Below are positions 7,387-14,206 of a stretch of DNA of 31,969 bases, piece by piece (within the stretch, counting starts at the first letter, position 1; the number at the start of each line of letters is the position of its first letter). This DNA comes from a virus. The DNA lies in the IMG/VR virus record IMGVR_UViG_3300032053_000313, positions 1 through 31,969 of that record; one strand, given 5' to 3'. Below the pieces are notes generated by a model, which saw nothing but the letters and a program-made list of their open reading frames with translations, did no database searches and was not told the DNA's origin. Position numbers and translations under genes: made by a program.

Positions 7387-7514
7387 CGAGACACGGGGCA
7401 GGCCGACGATGCGTGCTAGCCCGTTCCGCGCCGGGCAGCAACCGCCGCAACGGCTGCCCCGCTTAACAGAGACGAGTGCAGGTGGGAGCGGCCATGTTCA
7501 CATGGTGGCCGTAC

Positions 7515-7547
7515 GGGCCTGGCAGGTGAGGGGCCAGGCCCCTTTCT
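7515..7547 (+). terminator. intrinsic terminator-like hairpin
   Basis: GGGCCTGGC (7515-7523) pairs perfectly with GCCAGGCCC (7533-7541) across a 9-nt loop, followed by CTTTCT. It is a strong 9-bp stem with a short U-tract. It would end or attenuate the transcript from the 7381 promoter before the portal genes. Confidence 0.6.
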
Positions 7548-7640
7548 AGTCTGCCGACATGGTGCGTTGACAAAGTTCGCGTCCTGGTGCAAGATGTGCG
7601 TAGAATCATGCCATAACCCGCTTTAGCTTTGGCCCGAGAT

Positions 7641-7655
7641 GTGTCCGCTGGACAC
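7641..7655 (+). promoter_or_regulatory. 15-bp palindrome, copy 2
   Basis: GTGTCCGCTGGACAC is a perfect 6-bp inverted repeat with a 3-bp centre, preceded by GAT. It sits 20 bp upstream of the first gene of the portal unit. See copies at 541, 17099, 19497, 23678 and 28129. Confidence 0.7.
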
Positions 7656-7675
7656 GCTCGCGTGACGCAGAGGTG

Positions 7676-7960
7676 ATGGCGATGGGATTGCTCTTCTACG
7701 GCGATGACGTGCTCCACCATCTGACGGTGCGGGAGCTGAAGGAGCTCCTCACTGAGGTGCCTGATGATTTCCAGCTAGTGCCGAACAAAGTGGGGAACCT
7801 GGCGATCTACCCTGCTGCGGCCGAGGAGCGCGAGATATGTCTTTGCTTCGACTGCATACTTGGTGCGGTCGACTTGGGCGACGAGTCAGTGAGCTGGTAC
7901 AAATCCCAGGACGGGAGCGAGCTCTGTGAAGAGCCAGAGGGGGTAGGTGCCGATGGCTGA
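7676..7960 (+). CDS. hypothetical protein upstream of portal, 94 aa
   Basis: Begins at ATG 7676 (GTG 7673 and ATG 7682 are in frame). The N-terminal half reads LTVRELKELLTEVPDDFQLV, a pattern typical of small phage proteins described by a 'l.v.eLi..L..lp.d..v' module. The second half is acidic. Its end overlaps the portal start by 8 nt. It is the first gene after palindrome copy 2. No function assigned. Confidence 0.6.
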   Translation: MAMGLLFYGDDVLHHLTVRELKELLTEVPDDFQLVPNKVGNLAIYPAAAEEREICLCFDCILGAVDLGDESVSWYKSQDGSELCEEPEGVGADG

Positions 7961-9686
7961 ACTGCAAATCTGGGTGCCTGACAATTACGTTCAGGAGGCA
8001 GTCCAGAAGGGCGCTCCTGGTGTAGCGAAGGCAACAGCCCCGGCCCCGAGCAAGGACGCCCCGGTCCCTCGGGGCCTAATGGTAGCTGGTCCAACGTCCA
8101 GGGGCCTGGGCGGGATTGTTGGCGAGGGCCGCACCCTGGCGTCGCCGGTGCTGGGGCGCGATGAGCTTGTCGGTCTATGGCGCCGCGTTAACTGGGTGCG
8201 CACCGGTATCAGGCGCATCGCCCTGGTCTGCATCGGCGAAGGGTGGGATATCGTTCCCGCGCCTGACGAGCTGGAGGAAGGCCAGGAGCCGGACCCCGAG
8301 GGGCAGGCGTTCTTGCAGCACTTCTTCGACCCCGAGATCACCGGGGAGGTCGTCAACATTCGCCAGTGGGAACTGCCGATCATGAAGCTCTGGCTGACGT
8401 TCGTGCACCTGAAGGTGTTCAACGAGTGCAGCTGGGAGTTGGTCAAGGACGGCTTCGGCAACGTGGTCGACTTCGCGCTGCTGTACGGGAAGGTGACCCC
8501 GAATGTAGACAGCCGCGGCAACTTCGTGAACGTGAAAGAGGCCTACATCCAGCAGGTGGGGACGACGAAGGTGCCGTTCGCTCGGGACGAGGTGCTGCGG
8601 TTTGCAATACCGGATATCGACGGCCGTTTCGGCGTGAGCGACCTGGAGGCCATCGAGCTGGCGGCCAGCACCGACATCTGGGCGCAGATATGGAACCGCA
8701 ACACGTTCATTAACAGCCGGCTGCCCGCAGCGGTCTACGAGTTCGACCCAGGGTCGAAGGATGAGGACATGAAGGCGTTCAACGACCTGCTGGACGCCAG
8801 GGTCGCCGGTGCCCAGCATGCCAACAAGTCGCTCGTTGTGCGCGGGCTTGACAAGGTGACTGTACTCGGCGGCGCCTACGGGAAGGACGCCGAGTTCCTT
8901 GAAGGCCGACGAATGGGCCGCGATGAGATGATGTCGAACGTTGGGGTGTCGCCCGGCACGATGGGCATGGTGACCGACGTGAACCGCGCCAATTTGGAAG
9001 GGCTGGTCCAGATCCTGTACCACATGGAGGCCAGGCCCCTGCAGCAGCCGGTACAGGAGACGATAAACGCCTGGCGGAAGTGGCAGCTGGGCATCCGAGG
9101 CTGGAAGTTCCAGTTCAAGAGCCCCGACTTCACAGACGAGGGCAAGGATGCCGAGACGGCCGAGCGTCGCGTCCGTACTGGGCTGGGAACGCCGAACGAG
9201 GAGCGGGCCGCTATGGGCCGCCCGCCGTATCCCGGCGGCGACATGTTCGTCATGCCGTCGAATGTGGTGACCATAGGCCGGCCTGCAACCGAGGATAGGC
9301 TTGCGCCCGAAGAGACGGTAGCGATGGCCGCGCCCGCTGATGTCGCCACTGACGAGCAGGTGGCGGGGGAGCTGCGGCGCTGGAAGAAGGTTGCGGTGAA
9401 GCTGATGCGCCAGGGGCGGCCGCAGCGGATCTACGAGACAGTGGTGATACCCGAGCCGGTCAAGCAGACGGTATTCGCTGCCGTTCAGATTGCCGGTACT
9501 GAGCTGGCGCTTCAGGGCATCTTCGACCGGGTGATCGATGTCTACATGCCGCGCAAGGTCGAGGACGCCAGCGCCTTGCCCGACTGGCAGCGTGAGCGGC
9601 TGGAGCAGCGTGGCGAAGAGATCGAGCAGTTCATGGTGGACAGGGCGGAAGAGAAGGTGGAGGAGCTGATCGGGACGCAGGTGTAA
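7953..9686 (+). CDS. portal protein
   Basis: 577 aa. It would form the dodecameric ring at the capsid vertex through which DNA is packaged. Supporting segments: a stem/wing region with VNWVRTGIRRIALVC near residue 75 and the KVFNECSWELVKDGFGNVV block. The C-terminal core is VGVSPGTMGMVTDVNRANLE, then QPVQETINAWRKWQLG and TGLGTPNEERAAMGRPPYPG, all typical of siphovirus portal proteins (lambda/HK97/SPP1-like folds). ATG 7953 is preferred over GTG 7947 because of spacing to GGGGGTAGG. The last 150 residues are an extra charged helical tail. It is followed by the minor head gene, the usual order. Confidence 0.9.
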   Translation: MAELQIWVPDNYVQEAVQKGAPGVAKATAPAPSKDAPVPRGLMVAGPTSRGLGGIVGEGRTLASPVLGRDELVGLWRRVNWVRTGIRRIALVCIGEGWDIVPAPDELEEGQEPDPEGQAFLQHFFDPEITGEVVNIRQWELPIMKLWLTFVHLKVFNECSWELVKDGFGNVVDFALLYGKVTPNVDSRGNFVNVKEAYIQQVGTTKVPFARDEVLRFAIPDIDGRFGVSDLEAIELAASTDIWAQIWNRNTFINSRLPAAVYEFDPGSKDEDMKAFNDLLDARVAGAQHANKSLVVRGLDKVTVLGGAYGKDAEFLEGRRMGRDEMMSNVGVSPGTMGMVTDVNRANLEGLVQILYHMEARPLQQPVQETINAWRKWQLGIRGWKFQFKSPDFTDEGKDAETAERRVRTGLGTPNEERAAMGRPPYPGGDMFVMPSNVVTIGRPATEDRLAPEETVAMAAPADVATDEQVAGELRRWKKVAVKLMRQGRPQRIYETVVIPEPVKQTVFAAVQIAGTELALQGIFDRVIDVYMPRKVEDASALPDWQRERLEQRGEEIEQFMVDRAEEKVEELIGTQV

Positions 9687-9689
9687 CTG

Positions 9690-9902
9690 ATGCCGTCCGC
9701 TTCTGTTCTGGAAGTAGTCGTGACGTTTTACGAGAGGCGCCGGTGGCTTAGGCGCCTCTTTCCTATGGGGGCTCGGTGGCGGTGGTTGCTGAACGTCGTT
9801 CTCTGGCTGATGCCCTTTGAGGCGTATCTGGCTAAACGCAAGCTGGCCCGCTGGCGTGTCCAAGTTCGACGAGACGGCTGGCTGCGAATACGGGAGGTCT
9901 AG
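9690..9902 (+). CDS. small basic protein, 70 aa (doubtful)
   Basis: ATG 9690, four bases after the portal stop. The translation is rich in Arg and Trp with a hydrophobic run (WLLNVVLWLMPFEAYL) that could be a membrane segment. A perfect 9-bp terminator-like hairpin lies inside the frame at 9733-9759, and no clear ribosome site is seen. It may therefore be non-coding intergenic sequence. Confidence 0.35.
   Translation: MPSASVLEVVVTFYERRRWLRRLFPMGARWRWLLNVVLWLMPFEAYLAKRKLARWRVQVRRDGWLRIREV
9733..9759 (+). terminator. hairpin after portal gene
   Basis: AGAGGCGCC (9733-9741) and GGCGCCTCT (9751-9759) form a perfect 9-bp stem with a 9-nt loop, followed by TTCC. It is placed 47 bp after the portal stop. 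The tail is short, so this could be a weak terminator or a processing hairpin. Confidence 0.5.
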
Positions 9903-9913
9903 GTGCAGGCCGT

Positions 9914-10210
9914 ATGAGGAGGGTTCCGCTCTGCAGTGAGGCGGGTTGCCCTGCGCCCAATGACCCTGACTTTCATGTGCCGCTGTGTGGTCACGGGCTG
10001 GCCTACTCGCACCACCACTGGCCGAAGCGCTCTCTTGGCGGGCACGAAATAATTGCGTGCCTCTGCGAGGACTGCCACAGGAAGGCCGACGAGCACGTTT
10101 ACAGGAACGCTATCGTGGAAGTGGATGGCGCTAGGGTGTACCGCCTGTGGAACGACAAGGGGGAACTCATTGCGGAGCGCACTCTAGGGTTGGTGGCCGC
10201 ATGCTTGTAG
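9914..10210 (+). CDS. HNH-like zinc protein, 98 aa
   Basis: A Cys pair (LCSEAGCP), then HHHWPKRSLGG, then CLCEDCHRKADEH: the spacing of metal-binding Cys pairs around a His-rich strand and the closing CH is that of small phage HNH nucleases. The middle Asn of the H-N-H triad, expected a few residues before the CxxC, is not obvious (HEIIACLC), so catalysis is uncertain. The C-terminal strands (EVDGARVYRLWNDKGEL) form a small appended domain. It overlaps the next gene's start by 10 nt. Confidence 0.55.
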   Translation: MRRVPLCSEAGCPAPNDPDFHVPLCGHGLAYSHHHWPKRSLGGHEIIACLCEDCHRKADEHVYRNAIVEVDGARVYRLWNDKGELIAERTLGLVAACL

Positions 10211-11055
10211 CCACCTGCGAGGCAGTCGTCGTGAAGCCGAACGGCTCTCAAGCCGAAGGCTTCGTAGCGCTTCACAGCCTGCCAGACGTGCGAGCCCTGG
10301 ACCGGCGCAAGGCCCTGCGCCAGTGGCTGCCGGTCTGGAAGGACGCGGGCGATGTGCAGCGCGTGGTGGGGCAGCTGTTCAGCTACCAGGCCTCCGACGT
10401 CAGGGCGCTCGATGCCGTGCTGTTCACGCAGGCGAGGGCGGACTACGGAGCGGCGGTGGCGGCTGAGGCGCGGGCCGCAGGCTACTCGATAGCGTCGGTG
10501 AACGTGACGGACCAGGCGGTGATGGCGGCGCTGAACGAGCGTTCCGGCTTCGCCGCCAAGAGCATCGCAACGACGTACAACAAGGACGTGCGGCGAGAGA
10601 TCGCCCGCATCCGGGCCGAAGTGCCTAAAGCCAACAGGTACACCTATGCTAAAAGACTCGACGCATGGGAGAAGAGCCGGGCATCGTGGAAGGCGGAGCA
10701 GATAGCCTACACGGAGATGGGGACGACGATCAACCAGGCGCAGAGGGACTTCGTCCGGATGAACCACTTGGAGCCGCGTGCGCATGTCGTCCCTGACACG
10801 GGACAGTGTGCCTACTGCGAGGAGCTGGCCGGTCAGGGCTGGATGGACTTCTGGACGGCGGAGGGCTTGGGGCTGCCGGCGCATCCGGGCTGCATTCACT
10901 CTTTGGAACTGGACTACGACACGGCCAGCCTGCCCCCACTCGGCGATCTATTCATTGGAGGGCAGATGCTTCTTGGCGCGGCTGGCGAAGCGGCCGGAAG
11001 GCCTGCAGGCGGGTTGCCAGAGGGCCTGCCAGAGGGCTTGGAAGAGGCGGAATGA
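10201..11055 (+). CDS. minor head / morphogenesis protein (Mu gpF-like)
   Basis: 284 aa. The C-terminal region has the signature of phage Mu gpF-like head morphogenesis proteins: RAHVVPDTGQCAYCEEL, then GLPAHPGCIHSLELDY, where two Cys and the H-P-x-C motif form the conserved metal-binding core. The preceding helical part (ARIRAEVPKANRYTYAKRLD, EQIAYTEMGTTINQAQRDF) is also typical. These proteins sit inside the portal vertex and are ejected with DNA or needed for head assembly. ATG 10201 overlaps the previous gene. The extreme C-terminus has a short repeat (GLPEGLPEGLEEAE) from a tandem 12-bp duplication. It follows the portal, the expected order. Confidence 0.85.
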   Translation: MLVATCEAVVVKPNGSQAEGFVALHSLPDVRALDRRKALRQWLPVWKDAGDVQRVVGQLFSYQASDVRALDAVLFTQARADYGAAVAAEARAAGYSIASVNVTDQAVMAALNERSGFAAKSIATTYNKDVRREIARIRAEVPKANRYTYAKRLDAWEKSRASWKAEQIAYTEMGTTINQAQRDFVRMNHLEPRAHVVPDTGQCAYCEELAGQGWMDFWTAEGLGLPAHPGCIHSLELDYDTASLPPLGDLFIGGQMLLGAAGEAAGRPAGGLPEGLPEGLEEAE

Positions 11056-11765
11056 GCACGCTGATATCGAGCCCGATCGTGCCGACCGCCGAGGAGCGGG
11101 AGGCGAGGCGAAGGGAGCGTAAGCGGGCAAGCCACGAACGGTACTATGCGGGGCATGGGGAGGAGGCACGAGAACGTACCCGGCTTTGGCAGGTTGCGAA
11201 TCCCGAGAGAGTTAAGGAGCGACAGCGGCGGTATTACGCCGAGCACGGTGCAGATGTCCGGCAGCGCAGTGCCGCCTATCGAGCAGAAGGGCGGTATAAG
11301 AGGCCATGCGTTGATTGCGGCAAGCCCTGCAGGGCACGGCGCCAGGAGCCGCGCTGCGTGCCATGCACCAACAAATTTTTAAGGCAGGGATACAAGGGTG
11401 GCACTGTCACGGTTCGCGGGTATCGCCAGATGTTCGTTGATGGCCGCAAGCGCTACGAGCATGCTTTGGTCTGGGAGGCGGCCTATGGCCCGCGCCCTAA
11501 GGGCTGGGTCATGCACCACCTGAACGGTGAGAGGCTCGATAACAGGTTGCGCAACTTGCTCGCGATGCCGAGGGGGATGCACCCAAGGCTTCACCATCTG
11601 GTGGCCGCGAGCGCTTTCACCCTCCGTCAGGCTGCGGAGGAAGCCCGGGCCCTGTATGGCGGGCAGGAACCCGACCCTGGCCGAAGCCATCATGGCGCTC
11701 TACAAGAGCAAGTTGCTGAAGCCTGGTTGGGCTGGCAGGCTGAGGCTGCGGAGAGGGCAGGCTAG
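11052..11765 (+). CDS. HNH homing endonuclease 1, frameshifted C-terminus
   Basis: 237 aa. A very basic N-terminal helix (AEEREARRRERKRASHERYY) with R-x-x-x-R repeats is followed by a zinc knuckle (PCVDCGKPCRARRQ...CVPC) and an HNH_3-type nuclease core (GWVMHHLNGERLDNRLRNLL, with closing HPRLHH). ATG 11052 overlaps the minor head stop (ATGA). After AEEAR at about codon 200 the frame diverges from the paralogue at 27004. The homologous tail (GRNPTLAEAIMAL, then KSKLLKPGWAGR) is present in the +1 frame from about 11663 to 11740. A 1-base change in the GC run near 11650-11662 has therefore replaced the C-terminus; it is either gene decay or a sequencing error. Confidence 0.85.
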   Translation: MSTLISSPIVPTAEEREARRRERKRASHERYYAGHGEEARERTRLWQVANPERVKERQRRYYAEHGADVRQRSAAYRAEGRYKRPCVDCGKPCRARRQEPRCVPCTNKFLRQGYKGGTVTVRGYRQMFVDGRKRYEHALVWEAAYGPRPKGWVMHHLNGERLDNRLRNLLAMPRGMHPRLHHLVAASAFTLRQAAEEARALYGGQEPDPGRSHHGALQEQVAEAWLGWQAEAAERAG

Positions 11766-11767
11766 AC

Positions 11768-11971
11768 GTGACGCTGATAGTGAGTCCGGTCCTGATGAAG
11801 CAGTTCACCTGCACCGGCTGCAAACGCTTGCTTGGGTATGTGCCCTGGAGGCACGCTGACAAGCTGAAGCCGGGCGCGCATTTCGTGGACGCGGCCGAGT
11901 TCCAGTGCCCGGACTGCGATGGGGCGAAGGTGCTGGTGCGGCCGCGGATGATGGAGCTGGCGACACGATGA
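11768..11971 (+). CDS. zinc-ribbon protein, 67 aa
   Basis: Two CxxC pairs (FTCTGCKRLL and FQCPDCDGA) about 33 residues apart define a zinc ribbon, with a C-terminal basic tail. Start GTG 11768, two bases after the previous stop; ATG 11795 is an in-frame alternative just before the first Cys pair. The Com-like ribbon proteins of Mu have a similar size, but that is only an analogy. A match to the 15-bp palindrome lies inside this gene (11840-11854). Confidence 0.6.
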   Translation: MTLIVSPVLMKQFTCTGCKRLLGYVPWRHADKLKPGAHFVDAAEFQCPDCDGAKVLVRPRMMELATR

Positions 11972-11980
11972 GGCCGGGTA

Positions 11981-12163
11981 ATGGTTCTTGAGATTACAGC
12001 GATGACGGCCGACGCAGAAGGCACAGTCGTCTTCTACAGGGTAATCGGGGGTGTCACGGGCTACGCCAGATGGCTCGCCCAGTGGATGCCATTCACGTGG
12101 CAATCTTTGTGTGAGCGGTTGGGCGAAGCCATCTTGGCATCATTGGTTGGGAGAAAGCGATGA
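11981..12163 (+). CDS. hypothetical protein, 60 aa
   Basis: ATG 11981, nine bases after the previous stop, and a 4-nt overlap with the next gene. It has a beta-rich N-terminus (EGTVVFYRVIGGVTGY) and an amphipathic helix (QSLCERLGEAILASLVG). No family recognised. Confidence 0.45.
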   Translation: MVLEITAMTADAEGTVVFYRVIGGVTGYARWLAQWMPFTWQSLCERLGEAILASLVGRKR

Positions 12164-12357
12164 TCCTCTATTGCTGGGCGCTATCGTTCCTGAGCTGGCT
12201 CAAGATGGGATGGCCTTACATCGACGGCCATGACTGGGTGCAGAGAGAAGATAGGGAACTGGAGTGCCGTCGCTGCCACGCGGTAGAGCACTGGTTCGTG
12301 TCCGCTGTCGGCGGTGGCCTGATCTGCGAAAACTGTGGGAAGACTAAGGATGCCTGA
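12160..12357 (+). CDS. zinc-ribbon protein, 65 aa
   Basis: Hydrophobic N-terminus (ILYCWALSFLSWL) followed by ELECRRCHAVEHWF and GLICENCGKTKDA: two CxxC pairs, a classic small zinc ribbon. It overlaps both neighbours. A phage protein of unknown role. Confidence 0.55.
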   Translation: MILYCWALSFLSWLKMGWPYIDGHDWVQREDRELECRRCHAVEHWFVSAVGGGLICENCGKTKDA

Positions 12358-12418
12358 CGACTGTGGCAGGGGTACGCTTGCGTGTCGCCGGTGCGGGCAC
12401 CGGTCGACGGCGTGGTGA
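12350..12418 (+). CDS. possible 22-aa Cys microprotein
   Basis: ATG 12350 overlaps the end of the previous gene. It encodes a 22-residue peptide with one CRRC pair plus a third Cys and His (TLACRRCGHRS), i.e. half a zinc ribbon. The ribosome site is weak. It is included because such overlapping starts are the rule in this operon. Confidence 0.3.
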   Translation: MPDDCGRGTLACRRCGHRSTAW

Positions 12419-12431
12419 AAGGAGGCGTAGC

Positions 12432-12887
12432 ATGAAGGCTCTACTCCTTGGGGTTCTAGCCCTGCTTGCATTGGCAGCAGCGCCAGCCCAGGCAGCACCA
12501 GCACCTATGGGCACCGCAACGTTGGTGAACGTGCCTGCCTATGGGGGGCCAGTGATTGTTCACTATCACCTCTACAGGAACGCTCGCTGCGGTAACTCTG
12601 TCGTGTGGTGTGGACAGTTCTCCGATCCTACGCCAACCTATCCAGGCGGCCAGTACGAGCACGTCTTCATGCAGGAGCAGGGCTTGCCCAGCACTGGGAA
12701 GATCAAAAACCAGTGGGACGGTGACGTTACCTACGGGCCACTACAAGGCAGCTACGACGCCGTGTGGGACACCAGCAAGATCGCCTACTGTGTAGCCTTT
12801 GCCTACGATGAAGGCTCTCCCAACGGCAAAGCGCCCGTGGTCATAACCGATGGGGTGTACTTCACTGTGCCGGCGGTGGGACCATGA
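12432..12887 (+). CDS. secreted protein with signal peptide, 151 aa
   Basis: AAAGGAGG lies nine bases before ATG 12432. The N-terminus is a textbook Sec signal peptide: [21 protein letters not shown], with an Ala-x-Ala cleavage site near residue 21. The mature part is beta-rich with several Cys ([23 protein letters not shown]) that could form disulphides, consistent with export. I recognise no family. It may be a moron-type gene acting on the host envelope, but this is only inference from export. Confidence 0.7.
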   Translation: MKALLLGVLALLALAAAPAQAAPAPMGTATLVNVPAYGGPVIVHYHLYRNARCGNSVVWCGQFSDPTPTYPGGQYEHVFMQEQGLPSTGKIKNQWDGDVTYGPLQGSYDAVWDTSKIAYCVAFAYDEGSPNGKAPVVITDGVYFTVPAVGP

Positions 12888-12900
12888 GCGGAGGCGGGCC

Positions 12901-13383
12901 ATGCACCTGATTGTCGACGGCTTCGGTTGTGACCCAGAGCGGCTGAGCAGCGCCCCGGCTGTTAGGGCGTTCCTGGACGAGACGCCGGAAGCCCTTGGCA
13001 TGAGGGCGATCTCGCCTGTCTGCATTCACCCCTACCAGAGTGCTCAGTCGGAAATGTGCGGGGTCTCTGGCTTCGTGATCATCGCGGAGAGTCACCTGAG
13101 CATCCACACGTGGCCGGAGCGTGGCGTTCTGTGGGCCGACATCTTCTCCTGCAAGCCGTTCGATAGCAAGCTCGTGGTGGGGGCCTTGGTGGAAGCCTTC
13201 GGGATCGGGCACTGCAAAGTCCAGATCGTCGAGCGGGACCTCGTGGAAGCTGCCTATCTGCAGGTGGAGCGAGTTGATGGGCGGCCAGTTGACGGCTACG
13301 GTTGCGATATTGAGCGGTTGGGTGAGCGGCCGCTGGCCCCGCCGCCTAGCAGTCCCCAGCTGGCAGAAAGAGGCGTGATATGA
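12901..13383 (+). CDS. speD: S-adenosylmethionine decarboxylase proenzyme
   Basis: 160 aa. The prokaryotic class-1b SpeD pattern is clear: [15 protein letters not shown] at the start, then [20 protein letters not shown]. Ser64 after Glu63 is the self-cleavage site that becomes the pyruvoyl group, His69 is the processing/proton-donor His, and Cys84 in IFSC is the catalytic Cys. All three align with Ser63/His68/Cys83 of the T. maritima enzyme. The reaction makes decarboxylated SAM for spermidine synthesis. About 40 residues follow the core. GGAGGCGGGCC precedes ATG 12901. No spermidine synthase is in the window. Some phage and bacterial SpeD homologues have become ornithine or arginine decarboxylases, so the substrate is not certain. 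Confidence 0.88.
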   Translation: MHLIVDGFGCDPERLSSAPAVRAFLDETPEALGMRAISPVCIHPYQSAQSEMCGVSGFVIIAESHLSIHTWPERGVLWADIFSCKPFDSKLVVGALVEAFGIGHCKVQIVERDLVEAAYLQVERVDGRPVDGYGCDIERLGERPLAPPPSSPQLAERGVI

Positions 13384-13425
13384 CGGACATGCGGCTAGGC
13401 CGGCTCTTGAAATAGGAGGTCTGAC

Positions 13426-13635
13426 ATGGGTGTACGGAATTGGTGGGCAACGGTTCGTGGGCGCCGGGCCCAGCCCGGAGAGGAATGTCCCTGCAGTGGG
13501 CAGTGGACGTGGAGCCAGGAACCGCACTCGCAGGCGACGTGCGTGGAGGGCAAGAACATGCCGCCGCCGCCCCGAGGGCAGAAGGACGGGTTCTGGGAGC
13601 TGACGGACGTCACGCGTCACAGGGGGGGCAAATGA
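13426..13635 (+). CDS. hypothetical protein, 69 aa
   Basis: TAGGAGG precedes ATG 13426, a strong ribosome site. The layout is 'PGEECPCSGQWTW ... ATCVEGKNMPPPP ... FWELTDVTRH': a Cys-containing turn, a short strand, a Cys-Val-x-Gly strand with a Pro-rich loop and a final Trp-x-Leu strand. That resembles the small beta-barrel YjzC-like proteins of bacteria, though only loosely. It overlaps the next start by 4 nt. Confidence 0.55.
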   Translation: MGVRNWWATVRGRRAQPGEECPCSGQWTWSQEPHSQATCVEGKNMPPPPRGQKDGFWELTDVTRHRGGK

Positions 13636-13931
13636 GCCACTTTCTGGGGCAGTACCAGCTGCCGGTCAAAAGTGTAGAGACAACGCAGGAGCCATTCGAC
13701 CCGTCCAAGTACCTGCACGAGCTCGCATTGCCGGAGTGGATTCAGGAGGTCTTGCTGAAGAGCTGGCCGTGGGAGTTCGTCGAGTGCGGCGGCGGGACCA
13801 ACACGATCACAGCCCAGATGCTGCACGAACGCACCGACGAGGAACTCCTGGGCATCCCGGGCATTGGCAAGCAGGCCCTGGTGCAAATAAGGGAGGCGGT
13901 TGCTGGCGACTCGGCGCTGAACCCCTTTTGA
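13632..13931 (+). CDS. helix-hairpin-helix protein, 99 aa
   Basis: ATG 13632 after AGGGGGGCA. The C-terminal 30 residues form a helix-hairpin-helix of the RNA-polymerase-alpha-CTD/RadA kind: RTDEELLGIPGIGKQALVQI, where the GIPGIG hairpin contacts the DNA backbone. The N-terminal 65 residues are unassigned. Likely a DNA-binding accessory protein. Confidence 0.65.
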   Translation: MSHFLGQYQLPVKSVETTQEPFDPSKYLHELALPEWIQEVLLKSWPWEFVECGGGTNTITAQMLHERTDEELLGIPGIGKQALVQIREAVAGDSALNPF

Positions 13932-13947
13932 TCGTATTCACGTGACA

Positions 13948-14202
13948 ATGCCACAGCAGGATACAGTCCGGCCCGGCCCCGCCACTTCCCACGCCGGCCC
14001 TTCTGGTGATACCCAGACGGGTGAAGGGAAGAAGAACTTGCCGCTGGCGATCAAGTGCCGCCACTGCGAGTGCACGGTGGCGGAGGTTGCGCCAGGGGGG
14101 GTGCTGATACTGCGTCGAGACCATTATGGGTCGAAACACGATACCCGTATTAGTCTCTATGAGCTCCTACGGTTCTTCCTGATGGCTGACGCTAGGCGGT
14201 GA
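13948..14202 (+). CDS. hypothetical protein, host gene of HNH element 2
   Basis: 84 aa from ATG 13948 (GTG 13942 in frame). It has one Cys-His-Cys cluster (KCRHCECTV) and ends FFLMADARR. The last seven codons plus stop are repeated, with only synonymous changes, at the 3' end of the following HNH gene. That suggests the endonuclease inserted at the end of this gene and restored its terminus. No function known. Confidence 0.55.
   Translation: MPQQDTVRPGPATSHAGPSGDTQTGEGKKNLPLAIKCRHCECTVAEVAPGGVLILRRDHYGSKHDTRISLYELLRFFLMADARR
14179..14202 (+). repeat. 24-bp imperfect direct repeat, left copy
   Basis: Encodes LMADARR-stop at the end of the gene at 13948. It matches 14789-14812 in 20 of 24 positions; all four differences are silent third-base changes (GCT/GCC, GAC/GAT, GCT/GCG, CGG/CGA). 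The pair brackets HNH endonuclease 2. Confidence 0.75.
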
Positions 14203-14206
14203 CATA

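Larger units (their letters stand above)
7387..7672 (+). ncRNA. structured leader before the portal unit
   Basis: About 285 bp with no convincing gene. CTGCCCCG at 7454-7461 can pair with CGGGGCAG at 7394-7401. The overlapping GCTGCCC (7453-7459) can instead pair with GGGCAGC at 7433-7439, so two mutually exclusive hairpins are possible. A separate hairpin with a T-containing tail follows at 7515-7547. A TTGACA at 7567-7572 has only a poor -10 partner. The stretch ends with palindrome copy 2. Whether the alternative pairing is a switch is inference. Confidence 0.45.

Noticed and set aside
7409-7549. A 46-codon frame from ATG 7409 within the leader
   Set aside because: No ribosome site, and it runs through both competing hairpins and the terminator-like hairpin; the RNA-structure explanation is better.
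8175-9863. A 562-aa minus-strand open frame opposite the portal gene
   Set aside because: A codon-bias shadow of the GC-rich portal gene: composition dominated by His, Arg, Leu and Pro, no ribosome site and no recognisable domain. The same applies to 18335-19462 and 27800-28930 on the minus strand.
10977-11043. Tandem 12-bp repeat at the end of the minor head gene as a possible regulatory repeat
   Set aside because: It is in frame and simply encodes the Gly-Leu-Pro-Glu repeat; two units only.
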